A stretch of DNA of 64,000 bases from Bradyrhizobium sp. CIAT3101 (GTDB lineage: Bacteria; Pseudomonadota; Alphaproteobacteria; Rhizobiales; Xanthobacteraceae): positions 7,771,001 to 7,835,000 of the forward strand of contig NZ_CP121634.1 of NCBI RefSeq assembly GCF_029714945.1. Direction: 5' to 3'. The notes under the pieces are model-generated. The model was not told the origin of the DNA and made no database searches. It saw nothing but the letters and a program-made list of their open reading frames with translations. Shown piece by piece: positions 1-9,729 of this stretch; position 1 is the stretch's first letter; every line of letters starts with the position of its first letter. Made by a program: the position numbers and the translations under genes.

Positions 1-54
1 CCGATGCGGTCTCGCCACAATCGTGGGGATGTCGCGGGGCACACATGAAGTCCT

Positions 55-141
55 GTAGGATGGGTAGAGCACTTGCGAAACCCATCAACTCTTCTTCCAA
101 TCGGAGACATGATGGGTTTCGCTGCGCTCTACCCATCCTAC
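55..141. repeat. Palindromic intergenic repeat (87 bp)
   Basis: Two arms of about 31 bases (55-86 and 111-141) are near-perfect reverse complements, with a small mismatch/indel in the middle of the arm, around a 24-base loop. Transcribed, this folds into one long hairpin. No protein gene covers it. It is a different sequence family from the repeat at 190-283. Such hairpin repeats are common between genes in Bradyrhizobium-type genomes; the family assignment is inference. Confidence 0.75.
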
Positions 142-189
142 GGCCTCGCAGACACACCTTCTGCACCCTCGCGGCGCGTTTCACCCGAG

Positions 190-283
190 GGGAGTTGTTT
201 GGCGAAGACTCGTCGTTTGGTACTGATATCGAGCGCAATCGATGGATCACGCGGTATGGGTCCTGGCTTTCGCCAGGACGACA
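190..283. repeat. Partial copy of dispersed palindromic element (family A)
   Basis: This stretch matches the right half of the elements at 40520-40674 and 57261-57371: an internal 'tttggcgaag..tcgtcg' segment followed by a terminal hairpin 'tcctggctttcgccagga' near 261-278. The left terminal arm is absent, so this is a truncated copy. It fills the space ahead of the ring-opening amidohydrolase, whose promoter must lie between or within these repeats. Confidence 0.7.
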
Positions 284-359
284 TCGGGGATTGACATCCA
301 CCCCGCGTCCACGGCTGGTTGGGCCTGCCGGACCATCGAACTTCCCACGAGGACACTCC

Positions 360-1469
360 ATGCGGACGACATCGGTCGGCGTCTTCAAGGTCGCCACCAA
401 GGGCCCCGGCGACGTTTCCGGCCTCATGAGCCTGATCGTTTCAGGCGCGATTGACCCGACCTCCATCCTGGCGATCCTTGGCAAGACCGAGGGCAATGGC
501 GGCGTCAACGATTTCACCCGGGAATATGCCGTCGCCGCGCTGTGCGCGGCGCTGGCGTCAAGGCTCGATCTGACGCCGCACGAGGTCGAGCAGCGCATCG
601 CGTTCGTGATGTCCGGCGGCACCGAGGGCGTGCTCAGCCCGCACATCACGGTGTTCACGCGCCAGCAGGTTGCGAAGCCGCTCACAGGCATCTCCGGCAA
701 GCGCCTGAGCATCGGCATGGCGCAGACCCGCGATTTCCTGCCCGAAGAGCTCGGCCGCTCGGCACAGATCACCGAGACCGCCAAGGCGGTGAAGGCCGCG
801 ATGGCAGATGCCCGCATCAGCGATGCCGCTGACGTCCATTTCGTCCAGATCAAGTGCCCGCTGCTGACCAGCGAGCGTGTCGAGGCCGCGAGCGCGCGCG
901 GCAGCAAGACGGCGACGATCAGCGCCTACAGCTCGATGGCCTATTCGCGCGGCGCCTCCGCGCTCGGGGTTGCAGTCGCGCTCGGCGAGATATCTCCCGA
1001 TCTTCGCGACCAGGACGTGCTGCACCGCTACGATCTGTTCTCGAAGGTGGCCTCGACCTCGTCAGGGATCGAGCTGATGCACAACGTGGTCATCGTGCTC
1101 GGCAATTCGGAAGGCTCCGCAAGCGAATTCGAGATCGGGCATGCCGTGATGAGCGACGCGATCGATGCGCCTGCGGTGGTATCCGCATTGACAAGTGTTG
1201 GCCTTGACATCGCGCCGCAAACCAGCACCGGCCGCGAGCTCGTCAACATCTTCGCCAAGGCCGAGGCCTCGCCGGATGGCACCGTGCGCGGCTTCCGCCA
1301 CACCATGCTCGAGGACACCGATATCAGCTCGACACGCCATGCCCGCGCGGCGGTCGGCGGGTTGATCGCCGGCCTTGCCGGCACCGGCGCGGTCTACGTC
1401 TCCGGCGGCGCCGAGCACCAGGGGCCCGCCGGCGGTGGACCGGTTGCGGCGATCGCAAGGCTGCTTTAA
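360..1469 (+). CDS. Ring-opening amidohydrolase (cyanuric acid amidohydrolase/barbiturase family)
   Basis: The 369-residue product belongs to the AtzD/TrzD/barbiturase family, which hydrolyses one amide of cyclic ureides such as cyanuric acid or barbiturate. The family has three structural repeats, each giving a Lys-Ser pair; the serine motifs are visible as MSGGTEG, SSMAYSRG and VSGGAEHQG, with lysines in GKTEGNGG, QIKCPL and FAKAEAS. I start at ATG 360 because a GAGGA ribosome site lies just before it; the open frame runs further upstream only through repeats. An amidase follows 111 bases downstream, so the pair may degrade a ring and then its linear product. Which ring is used cannot be told from sequence. 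Confidence 0.88.
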   Translation: MRTTSVGVFKVATKGPGDVSGLMSLIVSGAIDPTSILAILGKTEGNGGVNDFTREYAVAALCAALASRLDLTPHEVEQRIAFVMSGGTEGVLSPHITVFTRQQVAKPLTGISGKRLSIGMAQTRDFLPEELGRSAQITETAKAVKAAMADARISDAADVHFVQIKCPLLTSERVEAASARGSKTATISAYSSMAYSRGASALGVAVALGEISPDLRDQDVLHRYDLFSKVASTSSGIELMHNVVIVLGNSEGSASEFEIGHAVMSDAIDAPAVVSALTSVGLDIAPQTSTGRELVNIFAKAEASPDGTVRGFRHTMLEDTDISSTRHARAAVGGLIAGLAGTGAVYVSGGAEHQGPAGGGPVAAIARLL

Positions 1470-1580
1470 AGCGCCCCGACCTCTCCGTCCGGCGCAACCC
1501 TGCCCTTCGCGCCGGCTCAGTTGATTCACGCGGGCCCTTGCGAAAAAGGTGGCGCCGCGACCCAAGGGGATTTGAACTTC

Positions 1581-3056
1581 ATGACTTTGCCGATGAGCTG
1601 GAACGAATGGACGCAGCACGATGGCGTCGGCCTTGCGGCGCGCGTCCGCAACGGCGAGCTGACGGCAAAGGAACTGGCACGTCAGGCCGCGGCCGCCGTG
1701 GCCAAGGTCAATCCGACGCTGTCGGGCGTGGTCGAGCTGTTCGATGACGTGATCGCCGATCCCGCCAAGGACGGCGCCAATCTCGCAGGTCCGTTCGCCG
1801 GCCTGCCTTTCCTGATGAAGGATCTGGGTCCGACCATGAAGGGCCGGCTCCAGGAAATGGGCTCGCTGCTGATGCGCGGCAATCGCGCCACGGCCGATAC
1901 ATTCCTGACCGGCAAATTCCGCCAGGCAGGCTTGAACCTGATCGGCCGCACGACGACGCCGGAATTCGGCGTGTGCAGCTCCGCCGACAACCCGGCCGTC
2001 TATGTCACCCGCAATCCCTGGAATACCGACTACACCACCTGCGGCTCGTCGGCCGGCAGTGCGGCGATGGTCGCGGCCGGCGTGGTGCCGATCGCGCACG
2101 CGACCGACGGCGGCGGCTCGATCCGCATTCCCGCCGGCGTCAACGGCAATATCGGGCTGAAGGTGTCGCGCGGCGTGTTCTCGCTCGCGCCGCACATGTC
2201 CGACCTCACCGGCCTCGTCTCGATCCAGGGCTGCCAGTCGCGCACGGTGCGCGATACCGCCGCTTTCGTCGACCACGCCCGCGGCCCCGCGCCCGGCGAG
2301 TTCATGCCGTTCTGGACCACGGCGCAGCCTTACGGCGAGATGATCAAGCGCGATCCGTCCAAGCTGCGCATCGCGCTGTCGCACACCTGGGGCGATTACA
2401 CCGCGACGCCCGAGATCGCCGCCGAACTGGAGAAGACCGGCCGCTTCCTCGAGGGCCTCGGCCATCACGTCGACTACGCACTGCCCGAGCTCGATTTCCG
2501 CGCCGCCTTCGCGGCGCAGACCACCTGCTACATCTCGAACTTTTCCGTGGTGATTTCCAACATGCTCGCCGCGCGCGGGCTGGAGCGTCCGCCGGAAGAT
2601 CTGATCGAGCCGATGAACATCCGGATCTGGGAAGCCGGCCTGCACACGAGCTTCGCCGACCGGGCGAAGATGCAGGCGGTCTTCAACACCACCTCGCGCG
2701 GCTTCGGCAGCTTCTTCGAGCAGTGGGACGTGATCCTGACGCCGATCACGGCGCTGCCGACGCCGAAGGTCGGCACCAAGGAATATCTCACCATCTCCGA
2801 CAATCCGGATGTGCTCGACTGGTTCGGCAATCTCTGGCGCTTCTTCGCCTTCACGCCGCTCGCCAATCTCTGCGGCATGCCGGCAATCTCGATGCCGATG
2901 GCGGCCCAGGACCACGGCCTGCCGCTCGGTATCCAGGCGATCGCGAAGCAGGCCAATGACGGCCTGCTGCTGCAACTCGCCGCCCAGATCGAGCGCGCGC
3001 TCGACGGCAAGTGGAACGGCGGGAAGACCGCGAAGGTGCATGTGACGAAGGCGTGA
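1581..3056 (+). CDS. Amidase signature family amidase
   Basis: A 491-residue amidase-signature enzyme. The Ser-cisSer-Lys triad is visible: lysine in FLMKDLG, the GSSAGS serine loop and the DGGGSIRIPA motif with the nucleophile. The ATG at 1581 is preceded by AAGGGGA at a suitable distance; upstream in-frame codons have no such site. It follows the ring-opening amidohydrolase on the same strand, so it may hydrolyse the linear biuret-like or ureido product (inference). It lacks the extra C-terminal domain of allophanate hydrolases, which argues against AtzF. It ends one base from the stop of the convergent gene. Confidence 0.87.
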   Translation: MTLPMSWNEWTQHDGVGLAARVRNGELTAKELARQAAAAVAKVNPTLSGVVELFDDVIADPAKDGANLAGPFAGLPFLMKDLGPTMKGRLQEMGSLLMRGNRATADTFLTGKFRQAGLNLIGRTTTPEFGVCSSADNPAVYVTRNPWNTDYTTCGSSAGSAAMVAAGVVPIAHATDGGGSIRIPAGVNGNIGLKVSRGVFSLAPHMSDLTGLVSIQGCQSRTVRDTAAFVDHARGPAPGEFMPFWTTAQPYGEMIKRDPSKLRIALSHTWGDYTATPEIAAELEKTGRFLEGLGHHVDYALPELDFRAAFAAQTTCYISNFSVVISNMLAARGLERPPEDLIEPMNIRIWEAGLHTSFADRAKMQAVFNTTSRGFGSFFEQWDVILTPITALPTPKVGTKEYLTISDNPDVLDWFGNLWRFFAFTPLANLCGMPAISMPMAAQDHGLPLGIQAIAKQANDGLLLQLAAQIERALDGKWNGGKTAKVHVTKA

Positions 3057-3057
3057 G

Positions 3058-4284
3058 CTAGCCTTTTTCTTTGCCAGCGCTTCGAGCGATGGCCTTGTCC
3101 ACGCGAAAGCGTGACACGCCCTGGTCGGCGAGCATGCGCGCCGCGGGGCTTCGCGTCTCCGGAAACAGAGCGACGAGTGCATTGGTGCCCGTCACTTCAG
3201 GGTTGCCGGTCTCCTGGGCGAGAAGTGCGGCGCGACGATCGACGCGCAGGAATGCGGCGGTCGGCACCGGGGTGCCGGTCTCGATTACGGTGTGCGCGAG
3301 CTCCTTGTCGATATAGTCGGTGAGGTTCTGCCGGAGCAGGCCGAGATCGGCGTTACTGGCCTGTAAAACAGGCGCGGCATCGCCGTCTTCGGTCAGCGCC
3401 AATAGCAGGTGCTCCAGCGTCGCAAACTGATGACGGCGCTGTTCGGCAAGAACGAGCGCTCGGCGTCGCGTGGCATCATAGGCCGGACCGAACGGGCGAG
3501 CCGGCACGTCCAACAGCCTGTCGATCTTTTCCAGCCGCTTGACGGGATCGAGGATTGCCAGCAGTTCGTACTTGTCCCTGACCGGCAACCTCATGCGCAT
3601 CGCCATGGTATCGGCAATGCGGCCAATATCGCGCGTCTGATCGAAGAACAGCCAGATGTCAGGCATCAGCAGGCCGTGGGCGGCTGCGTAATCCTCGAAA
3701 CGCAGAATGGTCCGGCGCATCAGATCGGGTGCGTCAGCGGGCGGACTCTCCTGCAATTCGGAAGCCTCCGACCGATAGCCACCGGACAGCGCCGCGAAGC
3801 TGCGCATCGCAACGCGACGGAGTGCGCGCGTGAGCACCCTGATCGAACCGTCCTGCAGCCGCTCGAGCTCGACCAATTGAACCAGCACGCCGACCTCGTA
3901 GATGTCGGCAAATCGCGGCTCGTCGACGCCGCTATCGCGCTGGATTGCGCAAACCATCTCGCGTTCGTTCTCGAATGCATGGTTGAGGGCGAGCACAGTG
4001 TTCTCGCGCCCGACGAACAGCGGGAAGGTCGCGCCCGGGAACGGCACGAAGTCCCGCAGGGGGACCGCGGGATAGACCGCTGTCGAACTCTTGAACTTTA
4101 CAATCGGCGGCGCCGGTTCACGGCGCTCGGCGTGAAGCAGCGCCGACAACGTATTCCAGTCGGCAACGCCGAGCATTTTCGACACCAGCTCCAGGCTCTC
4201 GCTGTGGCTGATAGTGACGGCCTTGGTGGTCAGGGAGTCGCGCAGGGTCTGCGCCATAGCCTTGGCATCGCGAAAATCGCGCAT
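3058..4284 (-). CDS. LON substrate-binding / Clp N-terminal repeat fusion protein
   Basis: A 408-residue protein with three apparent parts. Residues 1-50 match the small 'glyoxalase superfamily' N-terminal module (RDFRDAK..LR, HSESLEL, DWNTLSALL). Residues 70-260 resemble the LON protease N-terminal domain (AVPLRDFVPFPGATFPLFVGR). Residues 275-400 resemble the double Clp-N repeat of ClpA/ClpC (RRHQFATLEHLLLALTED). There is no AAA+ or protease domain, so it may be an adaptor or substrate-recognition protein for proteolysis rather than a protease (inference). AGAGGA precedes the ATG. The next gene upstream is about 200 bases away on the same strand. Confidence 0.75.
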   Translation of the reverse strand: MRDFRDAKAMAQTLRDSLTTKAVTISHSESLELVSKMLGVADWNTLSALLHAERREPAPPIVKFKSSTAVYPAVPLRDFVPFPGATFPLFVGRENTVLALNHAFENEREMVCAIQRDSGVDEPRFADIYEVGVLVQLVELERLQDGSIRVLTRALRRVAMRSFAALSGGYRSEASELQESPPADAPDLMRRTILRFEDYAAAHGLLMPDIWLFFDQTRDIGRIADTMAMRMRLPVRDKYELLAILDPVKRLEKIDRLLDVPARPFGPAYDATRRRALVLAEQRRHQFATLEHLLLALTEDGDAAPVLQASNADLGLLRQNLTDYIDKELAHTVIETGTPVPTAAFLRVDRRAALLAQETGNPEVTGTNALVALFPETRSPAARMLADQGVSRFRVDKAIARSAGKEKG

Positions 4285-4483
4285 CGGTTCGTCCTCTGCA
4301 TGAGCGATCCAGGTGTGTCAGGTGGTTGCGTTGCTGACCCGGTCGCTCGGGCAAAGGGGGGCCGATCAGGGCTCGATACATTCACCGTTCCACGGAGGGC
4401 GCAACCGGCAGGTCGTATCAACCTGCGCGGAAGGTGACGTAAAGGCGGATGGCTGTCAATCTCGGTTCCTGCTCAGTTCTTGC

Positions 4484-4801
4484 TCAGTTCTTGACGGCCG
4501 GGATCGCTTCGTCCGGCTGCTGCTGTCCGAGCTTGAGCATCGCAAGCGCCTTGTCGAGCGCTTCGCGCAACGCCAGCGCCGCGGCCGGGCTGCAACGCAG
4601 ATGCGCGGTCTGGACCACGTCGACCCTGACGGCGGCACCAATCGGCATCAGCAAATTCGCGGCGAGCTCGATCTGGATCGCACCGTTGTGATGGCCGAAG
4701 CAGGACGCGCCGTCGAAATAGATGATCGGCGCCCGCTCCGAGCTCGAACTGGAAATGGTGACGAGCCCCTGGCTGGTGGCGGGCGTTTCGGGATCGGCCA
4801 T
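4484..4801 (-). CDS. Hypothetical protein (105 aa), DUF3467-like shape
   Basis: A small soluble protein of unknown function. The start at 4801 is set by AAGGAG just upstream; the frame continues further but without a better site. The order of elements, a beta-rich first half (IIYFDGASCFGHHNGAIQI) followed by a helix rich in alanine (SPAAALALREALDKAL), is reminiscent of DUF3467-type proteins, but this is a weak resemblance. It is transcribed away from the thioesterase gene that starts about 150 bases to the right. Confidence 0.6.
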   Translation of the reverse strand: MADPETPATSQGLVTISSSSSERAPIIYFDGASCFGHHNGAIQIELAANLLMPIGAAVRVDVVQTAHLRCSPAAALALREALDKALAMLKLGQQQPDEAIPAVKN

Positions 4802-4952
4802 GGGCACTCCTTGGGGCAGGTCGACAGGCGAAGCGCCCACCATCGTTGCTTCGGCGCGCTCTGTCGAGGCCAAACCGGTTCCTGGCAGATCTGCCGCGCG
4901 GGGCGCATTTCCGGCTTTTGCGCCGTCCCCGACAGTGGTCTAGAACGTCATC

Positions 4953-5861
4953 ATGTCCATCTCATCGACCACGCTTCCTTTCGAGGAACTCGCCGAAGCT
5001 ATCAAGGGCCGCCGCTCCGATTACGGCCATATCAGCGGGCTCCAGCTCGACCGGTTCGCGCCGGGCGAAGCCTGGTCGAGCCTGCCCTATCGCCCCGTCT
5101 TCGTCGGCGACACCGAGACCGGTGTGCTGCACGGTGGCGTCGTCACCGCGATGCTCGACGAAAGCTGCGGCATGGCGGTTCAGCTCGCGCTCGACGGCAC
5201 CAGCGCAATCGCGACACTCGACCTGCGCATCGACTACCAGAAGCCGGCTACCCCCGGGCTCGCCATCAAGGCGCATTCGGTCTGCTATCGCACCACGCGC
5301 TCGATCGCCTTCGTGCGCTCCACGGCTTACCAGGAGTCCGAGAACGATCCGGTGGCGACCGCCACCGGCTGCTTCATGATCGGCGCCAACCGCACCAACA
5401 TGCTGGCGGACCGCCGAATGGACTCGCGCAGCATCCCGACGCTGGAAGCACCGGAGGATCCGGACGGCCCGTTCGCCAACAGCCCGTTCGCGCGCTGCCT
5501 CGGCATTCGCGTCAATGATGACGGCACGCTGACGATGCCGTTCTCGCCCAAAATCATCGGCAACCCGATCCTCCCCGCCATCCACGGCGGCATGACCGGC
5601 GCTTTCCTCGAGACCACCGCGATCCTCGGCGTGCGGCGCGAGCTCGGGATCGCGACGCTGCCGAAGCCGATCGGGCTGACCGTCAATTACCTGCGATCCG
5701 GCCGGGCGCTGGACACCATTGCCAATGTCTCGATCGTGAAACAGGGACGGCGTATCGTCGCCTTCGAGGCGCGGGCCTGGCAGGACGATCCGGGCAAGCC
5801 GATCGCCTCAGCTTTCGGCCATTTCATGCTGCGCCCGACGCCGGGAAATGACGAGGAATAG
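4953..5861 (+). CDS. Double-hotdog thioesterase (PaaI family)
   Basis: A 302-residue protein with two hotdog folds in tandem. Residues about 20-145 carry LHGGVVTAMLDESCG and a beta strand LDLRIDYQKPA typical of PaaI-type acyl-CoA thioesterases. Residues 165-295 repeat the fold more loosely (AIHGGMTGAFLETTAILG, LTVNYLRSGRA). Hotdog thioesterases hydrolyse acyl-CoA; most are single-domain tetramers, and a fused pair forms the same unit from fewer chains. The second copy has kept the HGG turn. The substrate is not predictable. Confidence 0.82.
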   Translation: MSISSTTLPFEELAEAIKGRRSDYGHISGLQLDRFAPGEAWSSLPYRPVFVGDTETGVLHGGVVTAMLDESCGMAVQLALDGTSAIATLDLRIDYQKPATPGLAIKAHSVCYRTTRSIAFVRSTAYQESENDPVATATGCFMIGANRTNMLADRRMDSRSIPTLEAPEDPDGPFANSPFARCLGIRVNDDGTLTMPFSPKIIGNPILPAIHGGMTGAFLETTAILGVRRELGIATLPKPIGLTVNYLRSGRALDTIANVSIVKQGRRIVAFEARAWQDDPGKPIASAFGHFMLRPTPGNDEE

Positions 5862-5927
5862 GCGTATTTTACTTGACGACCGGGATTCGGGACACAACGA
5901 TAGCGCGTTCCCGCGAGAGGTATTGGG

Positions 5928-6293
5928 TTGCGGCATCCGATCGACATCATCGCCATGTTTGCCGCCATCTGGCTGTTGGCCTCGATGGTGCTCGACGCGG
6001 TGACGCCGAAGGAGCTGACCGCGGTCATGATCGCCATCGCGATCGGGCCCGCCGTGGTCATCACCGCCGTGTTCTATTATCTGCGCTGCCCGCGCACGGA
6101 TTTCGCGGTGATGTTCGCAGCGCTCTGGCTGATCTCCGACATCGCCATCGCCTTCATCTCGCCGAAGGAACTGCCGCATTTCCTGATCGCGCTCGGCTTC
6201 GTGCCGGCGGCGCTGATCGGCCTCGTGCTGCACTGGCAGCGCTTCCAGCGCCGCCATGAGCGGTTGCCTGTGCCGTCGGCCAAGCGCAGCTAG
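5928..6293 (+). CDS. Small membrane protein with duplicated two-helix unit
   Basis: A 121-residue protein with four predicted membrane segments. It appears to be an internal duplication: DIIAMFAAIWLLASM..TPKELT in the first half and DFAVMFAALWLISDI..SPKELPH in the second. The best start is TTG at 5928, seven bases after a GAGAGG ribosome site. The function is unknown. It ends just before a hairpin that separates it from the convergent poxB gene. Confidence 0.72.
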   Translation: MRHPIDIIAMFAAIWLLASMVLDAVTPKELTAVMIAIAIGPAVVITAVFYYLRCPRTDFAVMFAALWLISDIAIAFISPKELPHFLIALGFVPAALIGLVLHWQRFQRRHERLPVPSAKRS

Positions 6294-6300
6294 TCCCCTT

Positions 6301-6331
6301 GTTCACCTCTCCCCATCGGGGAGGGGTGAAC
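6301..6331. terminator. Hairpin between convergent genes
   Basis: A 14-bp stem (6301-6314 with 6318-6331, one G-T pair) closed by a three-base loop. It lies 8 bases after the membrane-protein stop and about 20 bases before the poxB stop, a good place for a shared terminator, although no long T run follows. Confidence 0.6.
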
Positions 6332-6350
6332 CGAGCCGCCTCAGCCGAAA

Positions 6351-8087
6351 TCATCGCGACAGAAGGTTGGTCTTCGCGAGGTCGATGACCTCGTCGCCAC
6401 GGCCGCTCATCACAGCGCGCAGCACCCAGAGGCTGAAACCCTTGACCTGTTCGGCCGTGATGGTCGGCGGCATCGACAGCTCCTGCTTGGCGGTGACGAC
6501 GTCGAGCAGCGCCGGGCCATTGTGGGCCAGCATCTCCTTCATCGCGCCGGGGAGTTCGCCGGGGTCCTCGACGCGTTTCGCAAAAATGCCCATCGCGCGC
6601 GCCATCGCGGCGAAGTCGGGATTTTCCAGATCGACATTGGTGTCGACGAAGCCTGCGGCCTTCATCTCCAGCGCGACGAAGCCGAGCACGCCGTTGTTGA
6701 AGACGACGATCTTCACCGGCAGCTTCATCTGCGTCAGCGTGATCAGATCGCCCATCAGCATGGTGAAGCCGCCGTCGCCCGACAGCGAGATCACCTGGCG
6801 GCCGGGCTGCGAGGCCTGCGCGCCGATCGCCTGCGGCATGGCGTTGGCCATCGAGCCGTGCACGAAGGAGCCGATCAGCCGTCGGCGGCCGTTCATGTTG
6901 AGATAGCGCGCGGCCCACACCGTCGGCGTGCCGACATCGGCGGTGAAGACGGCATCGTCACTCGCGTGGTCGCTGATCACCTTTGCTAGATATTGCGGAT
7001 GGATCGGCTTGGCTCCCGGCGTGCCCTTGGCGAGTGAGTCCAAGCCTTCGCGCGCCTTCTTGTAATGCGCGATGGCGTCGTCGAGATGCTTTCGTTGCGT
7101 CTTGGTCTTGAGCAGCGGCAGCAGCGCCTCGATGGTCAGCTTGACGTCGCCGACGAGACCGAGATCGATCTTGGTGCGCCGTCCCAGATTTTCCGGGCGA
7201 ATATCGATCTGCGCAACCTTCGCATCGGTCGGGAAGAACTGCTTGTAGGGAAAATCCGTTCCCAGCATCACCAGCGCGTCGCAGGCGTGCATGGCGGCGT
7301 AGCCTGAGGAGAAGCCGATGAAGCCGGTCATGCCGACGTCGTAAGGATTATCGTATTCGACGTGCTCCTTGCCGCCGAGCGCATGCACGATCGGGCTCTT
7401 CAGCGCTTCGGCCAATTGCATCAGGGGCGCATGCGCGCCGGCACAGCCGCGGCCGCAGAACAGCGTGATGCGCTCGGCGCTATTCAACAGATCCGCGAGC
7501 GCTTTCAGCTCGTCGGCCTGCGGCACGATCTTGGGCGCTGCGAGCGCAAGCCCGCGATTGGTCGACAGCGCGCGCTTCGGCGGGCTGCGGAACGCGACGT
7601 CGCCGGGCATGGCGACGACGGCGACGCCGCGCAGGCCCACCGCCGCGCGGATCGCGTTCTCCAGCACGAAAGGCAGCTGGCTCGGATCCGAGACCAGCTC
7701 GCAATAATGGCTGCATTCGCGAAACAGATTTTGCGGATGGGTTTCCTGAAAATAGCCGCCGCCGATCTCGGCCGACGGGATCTGTGCGGCAATCGCCAGC
7801 ACCGGCACGCGGCTGCGATGTGCGTCGAACAGGCCGTTGATCAGATGCAGATTGCCCGGGCCGCAGGAGCCGGCGCAAACCGCGAGGCTGCCGGTCATCT
7901 CGGCTTCGCCAGCGGCCGCGAAGGCCGCGACCTCCTCGTGGCGCACGTGCACCCATTCGATGGTGCCGCGGCGGCGCAGCGCCTCGGTGAGACCGTTCAG
8001 GCTGTCGCCGACAATGCCGTAGATGCGCTTGACGCCGGCCTGTTCGAGCGTTGCCACGAACAGATCGGCTATGTTGTTGATCGCCAT
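6351..8087 (-). CDS. poxB: Pyruvate dehydrogenase (quinone), ThDP-dependent
   Basis: A 578-residue thiamine-diphosphate enzyme of the PoxB group, close to the 572 residues of E. coli PoxB. It has the three ThDP-enzyme domains: N-terminal PYR domain with the catalytic glutamate in VRHEEVAAF, a central domain, and a C-terminal PP domain with the [20 protein letters not shown] metal/ThDP motif. PoxB oxidises pyruvate to acetate and CO2 and passes electrons to ubiquinone at the membrane. It stands alone on its strand, about 80 bases downstream of the dgo gene block. Related acetolactate-synthase-like enzymes are the main alternative. Confidence 0.85.
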   Translation of the reverse strand: MAINNIADLFVATLEQAGVKRIYGIVGDSLNGLTEALRRRGTIEWVHVRHEEVAAFAAAGEAEMTGSLAVCAGSCGPGNLHLINGLFDAHRSRVPVLAIAAQIPSAEIGGGYFQETHPQNLFRECSHYCELVSDPSQLPFVLENAIRAAVGLRGVAVVAMPGDVAFRSPPKRALSTNRGLALAAPKIVPQADELKALADLLNSAERITLFCGRGCAGAHAPLMQLAEALKSPIVHALGGKEHVEYDNPYDVGMTGFIGFSSGYAAMHACDALVMLGTDFPYKQFFPTDAKVAQIDIRPENLGRRTKIDLGLVGDVKLTIEALLPLLKTKTQRKHLDDAIAHYKKAREGLDSLAKGTPGAKPIHPQYLAKVISDHASDDAVFTADVGTPTVWAARYLNMNGRRRLIGSFVHGSMANAMPQAIGAQASQPGRQVISLSGDGGFTMLMGDLITLTQMKLPVKIVVFNNGVLGFVALEMKAAGFVDTNVDLENPDFAAMARAMGIFAKRVEDPGELPGAMKEMLAHNGPALLDVVTAKQELSMPPTITAEQVKGFSLWVLRAVMSGRGDEVIDLAKTNLLSR

Positions 8088-8167
8088 GTCGGTCTCCTGA
8101 TCTCGCTATTGCAGCAAGATAGGACAACGCACGACCGTGACGACATCACGGCTTGTTTATTGCTCGA

Positions 8168-8800
8168 TCAGTCTTTCGCAATCGCCCGATCATAGGCCTC
8201 GATCGTCGCCTTCGCACGCGCGGCGACATCGGCGGCCGACATGCCGGGCTTGTAGAGGCTGGAGCCGAGCCCGAATGCGGTCACGCCGCCCTTGATGTAT
8301 TCTGCAAAATTCTGGTCGGAGACGCCGCCGACGGCGGCGATCATCACGCCTGCGGGGAGCACCGCGCTGATCGCGGCGATGCCGGACGCGCCGAGCACGC
8401 TCGCCGGAAAGAATTTGAGGCCGGATGCACCGGAGCGAGCCGCAAGCAGCGCCTCGGTCGGCGAGAACACGCCGGGCAGCGTCACCATGCCGTGCTGATG
8501 CGCACGCGCCAGCACCTCGGTATCGACATTCGGCGAGACCATCAGCTTGCCACCGACATCATTGAGGCGATCGACATCCGCCGCGGTGAGCACCGTGCCG
8601 GCGCCGATCAGCACGCCTGATGGCGCGAGCTTGGCGGCGAGCCCGATGGAGCGGAACGGATCGGGCGAGTTCAGGGGAATCTCGATCGCGGTCATGCCGG
8701 CCTCGACCAGCACGCCGACGATGGCCTCGGTCTCCTCCGGCTTGACGCCGCGCAGGATCGCGACCAGGGGCCGCTTCATCGGCGGAAAGGGAACTCTCAT
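8168..8800 (-). CDS. dgoA: 2-dehydro-3-deoxy-6-phosphogalactonate aldolase
   Basis: A 210-residue KDPG/KDPGal-type class I aldolase that cleaves the 6-phospho-2-keto sugar acid to pyruvate and glyceraldehyde 3-phosphate. The Schiff-base lysine is in LKFFPAS and the catalytic glutamate in AIEIPLNSPDP. The galactonate assignment comes mainly from the upstream gene: its ATG overlaps the stop of the kinase dgoK by four bases (ATGA), so the two are translationally coupled and act consecutively in the De Ley-Doudoroff route for D-galactose or D-galactonate. Confidence 0.88.
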   Translation of the reverse strand: MRVPFPPMKRPLVAILRGVKPEETEAIVGVLVEAGMTAIEIPLNSPDPFRSIGLAAKLAPSGVLIGAGTVLTAADVDRLNDVGGKLMVSPNVDTEVLARAHQHGMVTLPGVFSPTEALLAARSGASGLKFFPASVLGASGIAAISAVLPAGVMIAAVGGVSDQNFAEYIKGGVTAFGLGSSLYKPGMSAADVAARAKATIEAYDRAIAKD

Positions 8801-9729
8801 CTCAAAGATCCTTCTGACTTCGTCCAGATCGCCGCAGCCGCCATCGACAGGCCGCGGCGCACCGCTTCATCGGCATCGATCGGGTTCACGTTGACCGACA
8901 GCGCATCGAAGGCCAGCCGGTACAGATCCGCCAGCCGCCCCGAGGCAATCAGCGTGATGCCGGCTTTCGGCACCGTGCCGGAAAGGCCTGCGGCGAGCTC
9001 GGCGCCGATCAACGTGCCCGACAGTGTCTCACGCGCCGCAGCCGGCGTGCCGCCGAACAGCAACTGACGCGACCTTGCGGTGAACAGGAGATTGGCCGCG
9101 AAAGCCGGCGCCTCGTATGCGGCTTTCACCGCCGCCTTGAAGCTCGCGACATCCTCGGCGTCATCGGCGCCGGCGACTGCGAGCGACAGAATCGTCTCGC
9201 GCGAGACCACGCTGAAGAGCTCACCGGTCATGAAGGTGGAGAAATGCGCGACGGTGCCATCCTTCACCCGCACCCATTTCGAATGGGTCCCAGGCATGCA
9301 GACCAGCGCCTCGCCCGTGGCATGAAGGCCGAGCGCGCCAAGCAATTGCGTCTCCTCGCCGCGCATCACGTCCGGCGCGACTGTGTCGCGCTGCGCGATG
9401 CCCGGCAGGATGCGGATGTCGCGCGCCTCGCCCGGCACGCGCGCGGCCTGCTTCAGAACCGCTGACAACGGCGCCGGCGTATCGACATAGCCGGCCTCGA
9501 CCCAACCGGTTTTGGCACCGGCCATGCCGCAGACGAGCACGGGCAGATCAGCGGGCGCCGCGACTGCGGCAAGGTGCGATTGCAGCACGCCGGGGAAGCC
9601 GGCCTTGGCCGCGGCCAACATGCCCTCGCCGCTGCGGCGCTCGGCCAGCACGTGGCCCGTGCGGTCGACCAGCCAGAGCCGGAAGCTGCTGGTGCCCCAG
9701 TCCACCGCGACAAAAGCGGGATCGGTCAT
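8797..9729 (-). CDS. dgoK: 2-dehydro-3-deoxygalactonokinase
   Basis: A 310-residue DgoK-family kinase with the ASKHA-type N terminus VAVDWGTSSFRLW and the MPGTHSKWV motif. It phosphorylates 2-keto-3-deoxygalactonate with ATP, giving the substrate of the aldolase encoded immediately after it. I use ATG 9729; a TTG two codons further upstream is in frame but less likely. The dehydrogenase, dehydratase and transporter of the pathway are not in this window, so this is a split pathway locus. Confidence 0.88.
   Translation of the reverse strand: MTDPAFVAVDWGTSSFRLWLVDRTGHVLAERRSGEGMLAAAKAGFPGVLQSHLAAVAAPADLPVLVCGMAGAKTGWVEAGYVDTPAPLSAVLKQAARVPGEARDIRILPGIAQRDTVAPDVMRGEETQLLGALGLHATGEALVCMPGTHSKWVRVKDGTVAHFSTFMTGELFSVVSRETILSLAVAGADDAEDVASFKAAVKAAYEAPAFAANLLFTARSRQLLFGGTPAAARETLSGTLIGAELAAGLSGTVPKAGITLIASGRLADLYRLAFDALSVNVNPIDADEAVRRGLSMAAAAIWTKSEGSLR

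Noticed and set aside
45..359. In-frame upstream extension of the ring-opening amidohydrolase
   Set aside because: It runs through palindromic repeats, is not family-like, and a good ribosome site precedes ATG 360.
1062..3182. Long open frame antisense to the amidase and the amidohydrolase
   Set aside because: High-GC codon-position artefact; the product is Arg/Gly/His-rich with no family features, and the other strand codes for a clear enzyme.
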